From NCBI GenBank assembly GCA_025350695.1, contig JANXXI010000076.1, forward strand, positions 1 through 64,000: a DNA stretch of 64,000 nucleotides. Reading direction: 5' to 3'. This stretch comes from Acidobacteriota bacterium (GTDB lineage Bacteria; Acidobacteriota; Terriglobia; Bryobacterales; Bryobacteraceae). Below, in pieces: positions 27,636-35,608 of this stretch. The position numbers and the translations under genes are program-made. The notes under the pieces are model-generated. The model was not told the origin of the DNA, did no database searches, and saw only the letters and a list, made by a program, of their open reading frames with translations. The stretch's first letter is position 1. The number at the start of each line of letters is the position of its first letter.

Positions 27636-29195
27636 ATGTCACCTGGTTTCGGAAATGCGCCATTCCTAACAACGGCCCTTCTATTTCTCTGCACCGCCCT
27701 AGCCAACGCACAACCACAACCAACCCAAGGCCAGCTCGACGCAAGTCCTTCGCTCTTCGCCGTGATGTCTGCCATTCAGGCGGCCGGATTCGACGCTAAC
27801 GTGGATTCCCCCAACAACCACCCCTTACGTAAGTCCGTGCGCGACCATCTAGCCAAACAGAATATCCCCATTCTGGACGACCTTAAATACTTCGTCAAGC
27901 AGCACAAGAAACCGACCGCGTCCGCCGAGTTGAGCCAGTACATCAGCTTCGCTCTCGCCACCTCCGGCCCGCCCAGCTTTCAGACGACCCTGAAGGAACA
28001 CGAGGTGCCGTTGGACGTCGCCGCACTCAGCGGATTTCAGGATCTGATGAAGCAGTTCTACGAGCAGGCGAAGATCGAGGAAATGTGGAAGGCCGCGCAA
28101 CCGGCCATTGATCAGGTTATCGGCGTGTATCACGAACCGGTGGCTGCAGCTGTGCTGCAAGCAAATGGCTATCTGAGAAACGTCACGAGCGGCTACCTCG
28201 GCAGACGGTACCAGATATTTTTCGAGTTACTGGCCCCGCCTAACTTTGTACAAACGCGCAGTTATAAAGATGATTTTTTCCTGGTCATTACGCCCACTCC
28301 GGAAATGCTGGCCGCAATTCAGAAACCGAAACCGGGAGAATCCGCGCCCACCCCGAATGTGGATCCTATTCGTTATTCCTATCTGCAATACTTGCTGGAT
28401 CCGTTGAGCATCAAGTATGGCGACCTGATCCAAAAGAAGCGTGGGCTAAGCGATTTCGCAAAAGCGGCGCCGGCGCTGGACGATTTCTATAAAGAGGATT
28501 TCGTTCTGCTGACCAGCGTTTCCGCAATCAAGGCAGTCGACGCCAAACTGCATGGTAAGCAAGGTCCGGCAATGGTGGAGCAAGCACTGAAAGAAGGCTT
28601 TATCCTGGCGCCGCATTTCTATGAACAATTGCCGGCCTACGAAAAGAGTGAGCAGTCGTTCCGTTTTTTCTTTCCGGATCTGATCAATTCGATTGACCTA
28701 AAGAAGGAAGATAAGCGCCTGGAAGGAGTGCAATTCGCTTCCACTAAAGCCGTACGAACGATCAAGGTTACTCGCGAAGAGCAGGTGGCGCCAGAGTTGA
28801 AAGGTGTGGAAAAAACGCTGGCCGACGCCGAGGAAATATTGAACGCCAAGCAAGGCGCCGGCTATCTGGAGAAATCCCGCCTGCTGTTTCTGAAGTCGCT
28901 CGAACAAACGGACCTGAAACCATCGCACGCGAAGTCGTATTATGGTCTAGCGCGGGTAGCTGCGTCGCAGAAGAATTGGGAACTGAGCGAGAAGCTGTTT
29001 GGGAAGACGCTGGAGTTGGATCCGGACCCCAGAACGAAAGCGTGGGCGCACGTCTATCTTGGGCAACTGTCCATGAAGGCAGGCGAGGCAGAGGGAGCGA
29101 AGAGTCACTTTGAGACCGCTCTGAAAATTGATGGAGCATCGGACTTGGCGAAGCGGACAGCCGAGCAAGGTTTGAAACAACTATCCCCCAAATAA
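27636..29195 (+). CDS. Exported TPR-containing protein
   Basis: 519 residues from ATG 27636, which begins a signal peptide (FLTTALLFLCTALANAQ). The frame is open to 27528 but that part crosses the tandem hairpins and is not signal-like. The middle is helical and not recognised. From about residue 420 there are TPR-like units: LEKSRLLFLKSLEQTDLKPS with YYGLARVAAS, NWELSEKLFGKTLELDPDP, and AWAHVYLGQLSMKAGEAEGA. It probably works in the periplasm as a protein-binding scaffold. It is followed 27 bases later by another helical repeat protein. Confidence 0.75.
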   Translation: MSPGFGNAPFLTTALLFLCTALANAQPQPTQGQLDASPSLFAVMSAIQAAGFDANVDSPNNHPLRKSVRDHLAKQNIPILDDLKYFVKQHKKPTASAELSQYISFALATSGPPSFQTTLKEHEVPLDVAALSGFQDLMKQFYEQAKIEEMWKAAQPAIDQVIGVYHEPVAAAVLQANGYLRNVTSGYLGRRYQIFFELLAPPNFVQTRSYKDDFFLVITPTPEMLAAIQKPKPGESAPTPNVDPIRYSYLQYLLDPLSIKYGDLIQKKRGLSDFAKAAPALDDFYKEDFVLLTSVSAIKAVDAKLHGKQGPAMVEQALKEGFILAPHFYEQLPAYEKSEQSFRFFFPDLINSIDLKKEDKRLEGVQFASTKAVRTIKVTREEQVAPELKGVEKTLADAEEILNAKQGAGYLEKSRLLFLKSLEQTDLKPSHAKSYYGLARVAASQKNWELSEKLFGKTLELDPDPRTKAWAHVYLGQLSMKAGEAEGAKSHFETALKIDGASDLAKRTAEQGLKQLSPK

Positions 29196-29222
29196 AGTTA
29201 AATGGAATTTAAGGAGAGTTTG

Positions 29223-29969
29223 ATGAACGGGATTTTAAAGCTGGCATTTGCCGGAGCTATTGTAAGCGCGCTTGCGTTTGCCCAACCTAAGCCGAAATCG
29301 CAGAAAGAAGTAGATGCGTTAATGGCGATGCAGAACGCGCAGACGGCGGATGCGCGGATCACTGCGGCCAAGGAACTAATTACGAAGTTCGCCGACACGG
29401 ACTTTAAACCGTTTGCACTGCAGATGATCATGCAGAGCTATCAGCAGACGAACGATAGTGAAAACACCATCATCTATGCGGAGAAGTTACTTGAAGCCGA
29501 TCCTAAAAGCTACATGGCGCAGTTGACCATCGCTCAGACTTTGGCCCAAAAGACTCGTGAGTTCGATTTGGACAAGGAAGAAAAACTGGGCCGCGCCGAA
29601 AAAATGGCAAAGGCCGCCCAGGAAAACATAAAGACCGCAACGAAGTTCAATCCGGCCATCACCGATCCGCAATGGGAAGGTTTCAAGAAAGATCAGATGG
29701 CGGAATCCTACCAGGCGCTGGGACTAGTCGCGATGGTCAGGAAGAAGTATGACGACGCGGCGACACAGTTCAAGACATCGATAGACGCGGCCGCCACACC
29801 CGATCCCGCCACCATGGTGCGGCTGGGTTCGGCTTATCTCTCGGCAGGTAAGACAACTGAAGCCTTGGCCGCCTTCGATAAAGTGCTGGCCACGCCGGAT
29901 CTTCACCCGCAGATCAAGCAGTACGCTACGTCCGAAAAGCAAAAGGCGCAAGCCGCTGTGAAAAAGTAA
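29223..29969 (+). CDS. Exported TPR-like protein
   Basis: 248 residues from ATG 29223, where TAAGGAGAG gives a good ribosome site; the signal peptide is GILKLAFAGAIVSALAFAQ. TPR-type helix pairs appear throughout, for example NTIIYAEKLLEADPKSYMAQ, AESYQALGLVAMVRKKYDDA and VRLGSAYLSAGKTTEALAAF. Function unknown. It sits between another TPR protein and rnc, with only two bases to the rnc start, so co-transcription is likely. Confidence 0.8.
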   Translation: MNGILKLAFAGAIVSALAFAQPKPKSQKEVDALMAMQNAQTADARITAAKELITKFADTDFKPFALQMIMQSYQQTNDSENTIIYAEKLLEADPKSYMAQLTIAQTLAQKTREFDLDKEEKLGRAEKMAKAAQENIKTATKFNPAITDPQWEGFKKDQMAESYQALGLVAMVRKKYDDAATQFKTSIDAAATPDPATMVRLGSAYLSAGKTTEALAAFDKVLATPDLHPQIKQYATSEKQKAQAAVKK

Positions 29970-29971
29970 AA

Positions 29972-30712
29972 TTGGAAGAAACCACACTCAAGGCGCTTGA
30001 CGCAGATCTTCTGGAAGAACAACTGGGCAGGAAGTTCTCCAACCAGGAGATTTTGCGCCGCGCGCTTACACACAAATCACGAGTATTCGAGCGGACTCCG
30101 CATCAACTGGAAAAAGCGGAAGACAACGAGCAGTTGGAATTTCTCGGGGATGCCATCCTCGGTTTTCTGGTGAGCGAGGCGTTGCTCGAACAGTTTCCTT
30201 CCGCAGCCGAAGGGCGGCTATCCAAGATGAAAAGCTTCCTGGTTAGCGCCAGCCACTTGTATAACGTGGCGCTCACCTTGAAACTGGGCGACTTTCTGGT
30301 GCTTGGCAGAGGCGAGGAATTGAGCGGGGGCCGCGAGAAGAAAGCCCTTCTGGCCAACGCCATGGAAGCTCTGATTGCGGCGATCTATCTGGACGGCGGC
30401 ATTGATTGGGCCCGTAGCTTCGTGCGCGCTGAAGTTTTGGACAATTTCGAGGCGCTTGGCGATGACAGCGATTTGCAAGGCAAAGATAACAAAAGCGCCT
30501 TGCAGGAACTGACCCAATTGAAAAAGCTCTCACTACCAAGATATGTGGTCACGGCCGAACGTGGCCCCGAGCATTCTAAAACTTTCACTGTAGAAGTACG
30601 GGTGGGTAAAGACTTTACTTCTCAAGCGCAAGGCATCAGCAAGAAAGAAGCCGGACAGCGAGCGGCTGGGCAGTTAATTGAACGGCTGCACGCGATGGTT
30701 GATCCCACGTAG
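29972..30712 (+). CDS. rnc: Ribonuclease III
   Basis: 246 residues from TTG 29972. The signature NEQLEFLGDAILGFLVSE, near residues 50-67, and the second acidic site NAMEALIAAIYLDGG give the Mg-binding Glu/Asp residues of the catalytic dimer. The C-terminal third is a double-stranded-RNA-binding domain (NKSALQELTQL...SKKEAGQRAAGQLIERL). It processes rRNA precursors and double-stranded RNA. An unusual TTG start directly after a TPR gene suggests weak, coupled translation. Confidence 0.95.
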   Translation: MEETTLKALDADLLEEQLGRKFSNQEILRRALTHKSRVFERTPHQLEKAEDNEQLEFLGDAILGFLVSEALLEQFPSAAEGRLSKMKSFLVSASHLYNVALTLKLGDFLVLGRGEELSGGREKKALLANAMEALIAAIYLDGGIDWARSFVRAEVLDNFEALGDDSDLQGKDNKSALQELTQLKKLSLPRYVVTAERGPEHSKTFTVEVRVGKDFTSQAQGISKKEAGQRAAGQLIERLHAMVDPT

Positions 30713-30769
30713 GATTAGGCCTTCCTAAACAGCAATCTCTTCTAACATCCTCACCAATTTCACCGATAC

Positions 30770-30804
30770 GGTAATAGTCGGGTCGCCCAACCCGGTTAAT
30801 TACC
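30770..30804 (+). promoter_or_regulatory. Imperfect stem-loop before motA
   Basis: GGTAAT(30770-30775)/ATTACC(30799-30804) enclose CGGGT(30779-30783)/ACCCG(30790-30794). It lies 58 bases after rnc and 11 bases before motA, so it could close the rnc transcript or cover the motA start region. It lacks a T-run. Confidence 0.45.
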
Positions 30805-30814
30805 TTAACTATTT

Positions 30815-31672
30815 ATGTTCGCACTCATCGGACTCGTCATCGTTATAGCATCCGTCGTTGCCGGCTACATTCTTAGCAGCGGTCAAATGGCTGTGCTCTT
30901 TCAGCCTTATGAATTGCTGATCATTCTAGGATCAGCAATAGGAACGCTTTTGGTAGCCAATCCGCTGCCTGTGGTAATCGGAATCGCCAAGGGAATGATT
31001 GGAATTATCAAGGGGAGTCCTTATACCAAGACGGTATACCTGGACCACCTGAAGATGTTCAACGACCTATTTAGCACGGCCCGTAAGAGCGGCATTGTTA
31101 AGCTGGAACCCGATGTAGAAGAGCCAGACAAGAGTCAGATATTTTCCAAATATCCAAGTTTTGCGAAAAATCATCATGCCTTATACTTTGTTGCCGATAC
31201 GTTGCGGATGGCGATCAGCGGAGGCGTTGGTCACTTCGATTTAGACCAGATGATGGAGCTCGACATGGAAGTCCATCACCATGAAGAGTCCCTGCCCATT
31301 GGCGCGCTACAAACGATGGCGGATGCGCTGCCTGGCCTGGGAATTGTGGCGGCGGTGTTGGGAATTGTGATTACGATGGCTTCGCTCGGCGGCCCTCCAG
31401 AAGAGATTGGCCATCACGTGGCGGCTGCACTGGTCGGTACATTCCTCGGGATTTTGATGTGCTATGGCTTTTTCGGGCCGATGGCGGGGATGATGACGCA
31501 GATTAGCGCCGCCGAAAAGGAATATTACAATTTCCTGCGCGTCGCGTTGATCAGTTTTATTAAGGGGGCTGCGCCCATTCTGGCGGTCGAATTGGCCCGC
31601 CGTTCGATTCCCCATCACAATCGCCCCTCATTCAAAGATATGGAAAAAGCTTGTAAGGGAGGAGGCGCATAA
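30815..31672 (+). CDS. motA: Flagellar/proton-channel stator protein MotA
   Basis: 285 residues with four membrane segments: two at the N-terminus (FALIGLVIVIASVVAGYI and a second near residues 33-52) and two near the C-terminus (LPGLGIVAAVLGIVITMASL and VAAALVGTFLGILMCYGFF). The large cytosolic loop has acidic and basic residues that contact FliG in flagellar stators. Length matches E. coli MotA (295). It is followed by motB after three bases. No other flagellar genes are in the window, so whether it powers a flagellum is open. Confidence 0.93.
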   Translation: MFALIGLVIVIASVVAGYILSSGQMAVLFQPYELLIILGSAIGTLLVANPLPVVIGIAKGMIGIIKGSPYTKTVYLDHLKMFNDLFSTARKSGIVKLEPDVEEPDKSQIFSKYPSFAKNHHALYFVADTLRMAISGGVGHFDLDQMMELDMEVHHHEESLPIGALQTMADALPGLGIVAAVLGIVITMASLGGPPEEIGHHVAAALVGTFLGILMCYGFFGPMAGMMTQISAAEKEYYNFLRVALISFIKGAAPILAVELARRSIPHHNRPSFKDMEKACKGGGA

Positions 31673-31675
31673 ATC

Positions 31676-32476
31676 ATGGCCGACGACCACAAAGAGAATA
31701 TAATCATCATCAAAAAGATTTCCGGCCACGCAGGGCATCACGGCGGAGCTTGGAAGGTGGCCTACGCCGACTTCGTCACCGCGATGATGGCTCTATTCAT
31801 GGTGCTGTGGCTGCTCAGCAGCAGCGCTGAGGTACAGAAGGCAGTCGGCGGCTACTTCCAGGATCCGACAGGGGACGGTAGAATGATGGGCAGTCAGATG
31901 AGCGGAGCTGGCGGCGCCTCTGTCAATCTCGATGAAGACGACATGGCGAAATTGAAGGGAAAAATCAACTCCGCTATGAAGGAAATGTCCTCTTTCCAAC
32001 AGTTCAAAGACAACGTGAAGATGATTGTGACCGGTGAAGGTCTGCGGGTGGAACTGATCGAAAAAGAACAAGGCATGTTCTTTGAAAGCGGTAAGGGCCA
32101 TCCCAGTGAGAGCGGAAGGGATCTGATCGCCAAGTTGGCTGCTGAAATTGGTAAGTTGCCGAATAAGGTCTTGATTGAAGGTCACACCGATTCGAAGGCA
32201 TTTTCAGGGGCTTATTCGAATTGGGAATTATCCGCCGATCGCGCCAACGAGGCTCGCAAGGTGATGATGGAAGGCGGCATGAGGTCCGATCAGGTGGCCC
32301 AAATTCGGGGCTTCGCGGATCAGCATTTGAGAATCCCGGATGATCCCGAAAACCCTGGAAATCGCCGAATTTCGATTATTATTCAGTATCGCGACGACAT
32401 TCCAGCCCCACCGCCTCCGGCAGAAGGAGACCCCGAAAAGGCTGTAGAAGCGCCTAAAGAAAAGAAAGGCCACTAA
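31676..32476 (+). CDS. motB: Stator protein MotB, OmpA-like peptidoglycan-binding domain
   Basis: 266 residues. The N-terminal HGGAWKVAYADFVTAMMALF contains the conserved membrane Asp that carries protons. A plug/linker region (about 60-115) precedes the OmpA-like domain with VLIEGHTDSKAF, NWELSADRANEARKVM and NRRISIIIQYRDD, which anchors to peptidoglycan. The acidic, proline-rich C-terminus is short. Together with MotA it forms the ion-driven stator. Confidence 0.93.
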   Translation: MADDHKENIIIIKKISGHAGHHGGAWKVAYADFVTAMMALFMVLWLLSSSAEVQKAVGGYFQDPTGDGRMMGSQMSGAGGASVNLDEDDMAKLKGKINSAMKEMSSFQQFKDNVKMIVTGEGLRVELIEKEQGMFFESGKGHPSESGRDLIAKLAAEIGKLPNKVLIEGHTDSKAFSGAYSNWELSADRANEARKVMMEGGMRSDQVAQIRGFADQHLRIPDDPENPGNRRISIIIQYRDDIPAPPPPAEGDPEKAVEAPKEKKGH

Positions 32477-32530
32477 CCGAGCCCCTACAGGCTGCCTAAT
32501 GGGAACCGGCGGGGTAACCTTGGTGTCTAA

Positions 32531-33725
32531 TTGTGGAGGATGCGGGATATTCCCTCTGCGCCGATGGTATGGACCCCGCTTGTACTCGCGGCGGTCGGGG
32601 CGTGTCTTGCCGCCTATCTAGTTGGAGCGGTCCCACCCCGACGAAGCCTATCTGGAATTGGCATCGTCGCCAGCACCCTACGCGCAGTCCTGATTCCGGC
32701 TCTAATCGCGGCGATGCTTGTCTTCGTATTGCGGCTGAGAAGTAACGGCCGAACCACCAACCTACCGAAACATTTTGTGCGATTGTTTTGGGTCGGCCCG
32801 ACGGCAGTCTGGTTGGCAGGGGATTCGCTGTGGGCTGTCATCCCGAGGGTGATCCTTATCGCTTCCGTTCTTGCCGCCGCTTGGCGCTACTGGGGCGCCT
32901 TCGGCCCGGATCGCGCCCTTGACCGCACCAGCCCACCCGATGATTTTTCCTTGATTCGCCTCCTCACTGATTCTTTCTGCAATCGTCGCCGCGCTTTTGA
33001 GCCGATACAAAGCGGCCACCTGCTTTGCCGCCATCGCGACCAGCTTCACGTCAGCCCGCTATTTCCAAGCCACCGATCCTTGGATCCAGCAGCCGACCCG
33101 CCTTTCGAGAGTCACCGGAACGATCTTGCTCGCTTTTCTGATTACCGCGCTGGGGCTACTGTTTGGAGTCAGCAGCAAGAATCCGCTCAGCATTCCCTTT
33201 TTTGGCGTTTATTTTGTTGGTTCTTCAGCCCCTGACCGTCGCCCGCCACCCAAATCGCTCGAAACCAAAGGGAGTCCGGTGACCCAGACTTTTCGCACTC
33301 CCGACAAGCGGTCCATCCAAATGGAAGCTCGTCAAAATTTGGGCATTCATATTGATTTGAGTTGTTGCCGCAACGTTCAAATCGTGGTGCGTAACCGCGA
33401 TCCCTTTGCGCACACCGTCGGACTGGAATTACGGTTGGTCGATACTCTTGGCTCTATGCCGCTTTACCAAACCCTCGGAGTGCAAATCGTGCAATCCACA
33501 CCCAACGGGAGCCCGGACGTATTGGGGCTGGTGTCCCAATACGAAACGTTGGCTTTTCCCATCCCCAAATCGTCCGCAGTTAAACGATTCGACGAATTCG
33601 CAATTCGCTACCATATAACCGGAATGCCGACCGCAGCCCCAATATCGGGATTGAAAGATTTATTCTCACTCCTCACGGTCTGTAAAGTCTGTAAATTAGG
33701 AATCCGCGTCATAGTCGGGCCATAA
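32531..33725 (+). pseudogene. Frameshifted multi-pass membrane protein, unknown function
   Basis: Two frames join to one plausible product. Frame one from about 32531 encodes membrane segments (VWTPLVLAAVGACLAAYLVG; LRAVLIPALIAAMLVFVL; AVIPRVILIASVLAAAW). Its reading after about 32955 becomes polar and nonsense-like. The next frame over, open from 32955, continues with a membrane helix (SLILSAIVAALLSRYK), another (GTILLAFLITALGLLFGV) and a soluble C-terminal domain to 33725. Removing a single base near 32957 would join them. It is therefore a gene with a one-base insertion, by mutation or sequence error. No family recognised; the exact start is uncertain. Confidence 0.6.
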
Positions 33726-33736
33726 TTGAGTTAGGT

Positions 33737-33940
33737 ATGCCTCCGAAGACGCGGCCGACAATCGCCGCCCTCATAAGTATTGCTATTTTCGTTCTGGTTA
33801 TTATCGTGGTTCCCAACCTAATGCCTGGGCCATTAAAACGGATGGATTACATGGTGATCGGAACGCTGGCCACTCTGGCGGCGCTACTGGCGGCTTTTCT
33901 ATTCACGATGAAAGGCTGGTTCAAGCCTTCCGATTCCTAA
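33737..33940 (+). CDS. Small membrane protein, unknown function
   Basis: 67 residues with two hydrophobic helices (IAALISIAIFVLVIIVVPNL and MVIGTLATLAALLAAFLF) and a basic N-terminus. It starts 11 bases after the broken membrane gene and ends six bases before the convergent kinase gene. Codon use and spacing fit a real gene, but there is no family I can name. Confidence 0.6.
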   Translation: MPPKTRPTIAALISIAIFVLVIIVVPNLMPGPLKRMDYMVIGTLATLAALLAAFLFTMKGWFKPSDS

Positions 33941-33946
33941 TCTGCC

Positions 33947-34876
33947 TCACAGGTTTCCGCGCAACTCCACTTTCTTGTAGATTTCCTCAGTCTGAGCAAA
34001 CGTGGGAAATTGCACCCCGGGAAGGCAAGCTGATGCTGTTCCGGCCGCCACACCCCAATGAATCGCCTCCGGAAAAGTCTTGCCGGTCGCTAGCGCCCAA
34101 GTGAACGCGGCCGCCAAAGCATCGCCTGCTCCAATGGGAGAAAGGGCATCCACACGAGGCGGAATCGCTTCAATCACTTGACCGCCCTTTTTTCCAACCG
34201 CGCCCCTGCTACCAAGAGACAAGATCACCGATTCGGCTCCCATCGAAACAATGCGATCCACGGCATCCAGAAAATGCTGGCGAGTGAGCAAGGCCCGGTT
34301 CAACAACCGCTCCGCCTCCAACTGATTTGGCGCAACAGCCGTCGGTCCCGATTCAATGCCATGCAACAAGGAGTCGCCGTCGGTATCGAGCAGCGTGTTC
34401 ACACCTGCTCGCTTCGCCATCTCGATGATGCGTGAATAAAACGTAGGCGGGACACCTGGAGGCACGCTGCCGCAAATCATCAGCCATTGAGCGTCGGGCA
34501 AACTGGACTTCACGGCTTTCTCGATCTTGTCCAATTCCGCGGCGCTTAACGGAGATCCCCGTTCGTTCAACTTGATCGCTAACCCCTGCTTGTCGGAGAT
34601 TGTCAGATTGGTTCGCACTTCGCTCTTGACCCGAACCAACTCGGCGGGGAAACCGCAGGTGGCAACTAACTCTTCGAAATGTTGCCTCTGCTTTCCGCCA
34701 CAAGCGGCAATCGCTTTGGTTGGGGTTCCGAATGAGTGGATTACCTGCGAGGCATTAATTCCTCGGCCGCCAACCGCTTCGCTGCGCGATAGGATGTAGG
34801 CGCGATCCTCGAAAACCAGTCGATCAGCAAGGATCGTGCGGTCAATGGCGGGGTTTATTGTCAGTGTTACTATCAA
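33947..34876 (-). CDS. 1-phosphofructokinase/tagatose-6-phosphate kinase-type PfkB kinase
   Basis: 309 residues. IVTLTINPAIDRTI at the N-terminus and GGRGINASQVIHSFG are typical of the FruK/LacC branch, and SPIGAGDALAAAFTWAL near residue 247 is PfkB signature 2 with the catalytic Asp. The branch phosphorylates hexose-phosphates at C1 or C6. No PTS fructose genes are in the window, so the substrate is open. It is transcribed away from the repeat region at 34888. Confidence 0.9.
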   Translation of the reverse strand: MIVTLTINPAIDRTILADRLVFEDRAYILSRSEAVGGRGINASQVIHSFGTPTKAIAACGGKQRQHFEELVATCGFPAELVRVKSEVRTNLTISDKQGLAIKLNERGSPLSAAELDKIEKAVKSSLPDAQWLMICGSVPPGVPPTFYSRIIEMAKRAGVNTLLDTDGDSLLHGIESGPTAVAPNQLEAERLLNRALLTRQHFLDAVDRIVSMGAESVILSLGSRGAVGKKGGQVIEAIPPRVDALSPIGAGDALAAAFTWALATGKTFPEAIHWGVAAGTASACLPGVQFPTFAQTEEIYKKVELRGNL

Positions 34877-34887
34877 GCTACTATTCT

Positions 34888-35118
34888 AAACCACCACCCG
34901 CTCGAAGCCAGTGGGTTTGGTCGCGACTGAAAGGCGCCGGACAGCGGGTGAAGCCGCAAGCACTTGCAAGAGCGGCAACATCTTAATTTAGCCATGGAAC
35001 CCTTCGGAAAGATACCGCCGCCTCAGTGCTTTGCCCAAGGGATCATTTCACCAACTACTCAGCGCGGTGGCTGGAAGCAACTCGCCTGAAAGGGGGGGTA
35101 GACCGGGCACTGTTCACT
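34888..35118 (+). repeat. Structured ~235-bp direct repeat, copy 1
   Basis: This copy matches 35303-35537 along its whole length, including an identical 53-base block (34981-35033 against 35397-35449). Shared pairings are a 5' hairpin (CCACC...GTGG), GCAAG-CA-CTTGC, CCGCC/GGTGG enclosing GTGCT with AGCGC, and a CGCCT-GAA hairpin that has decayed in this copy. The end reads TAGACCGGGCAC. There is no coding frame I would support across it. Confidence 0.85.
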
Positions 35119-35302
35119 TAAGGTTTCTAGCAGGGACTATCGCTGCCGTCCAAACGGACATTTCGACTAGCCTCGATGGGAATCGGGGGATTGTTCAAAA
35201 CCCCAACACATGACCTGGTTCGGAAGAATCGCCCGACTCCATCGGGGGCTAGTCGACCGATCCTAAGTGACAGTGTTGGGTTTAGACCGGGCACATTGAA
35301 CT
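35119..35302 (+). repeat. Structured segment between the two repeats, sharing their 3' tail
   Basis: The body is unrelated to the flanking copies but ends with the same tail, TTTAGACCGGGCACATTGAA. GACTAGCC and CGATGG (35165-35179) pair with CCATCG and GGCTAGTC (35239-35254) around an inner GGGG...CCCC hairpin, giving a long stem-loop. Confidence 0.65.
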
Positions 35303-35537
35303 CAACCACCACCGACTCAAAGCCGGTGGGTTCGGTTGCGACTGAAAGTCAACGGACAGCGGCTGAATCCGCAAGCACTTGCAACAGCAGCAATCCTCTT
35401 AATTTAGCCATGGAACCCTTCGGAAAGATACCGCCGCCTCAGTGCTTTGTCCAAGGAATCATTTCACCAACTTCGCAGCACGGTGGCTGGAAGCAACTCG
35501 CCTGAAAGGCGGGGGTTTAGACCGGGCCCATTGAACT
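35303..35537 (+). repeat. Structured ~235-bp direct repeat, copy 2
   Basis: This is the better-preserved copy. CCACCGACT-CAA-AGCCGGTGG forms a 5' stem with one mismatch, and CGCCT-GAA-AGGCG a 3' hairpin. GTGCT pairs with AGCAC where copy 1 has AGCGC, a change that keeps pairing through G-U. The membrane glycosyltransferase gene starts 72 bases after it. Confidence 0.85.
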
Positions 35538-35608
35538 AAAACATCCAGCGAAGCGGCATTCCATTTCTTGTTGCGCAATGTCTTTTACTCTGGGATCATA
35601 GGCTGAAA

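Noticed and set aside
35031-35505. Short open frames inside the structured repeats
   Set aside because: They are not conserved between the two copies, unlike the base-paired regions.
34888-35537. CRISPR array, retron or diversity-generating repeat
   Set aside because: Only two long copies, no spacers, no Cas genes and no reverse transcriptase in the window.
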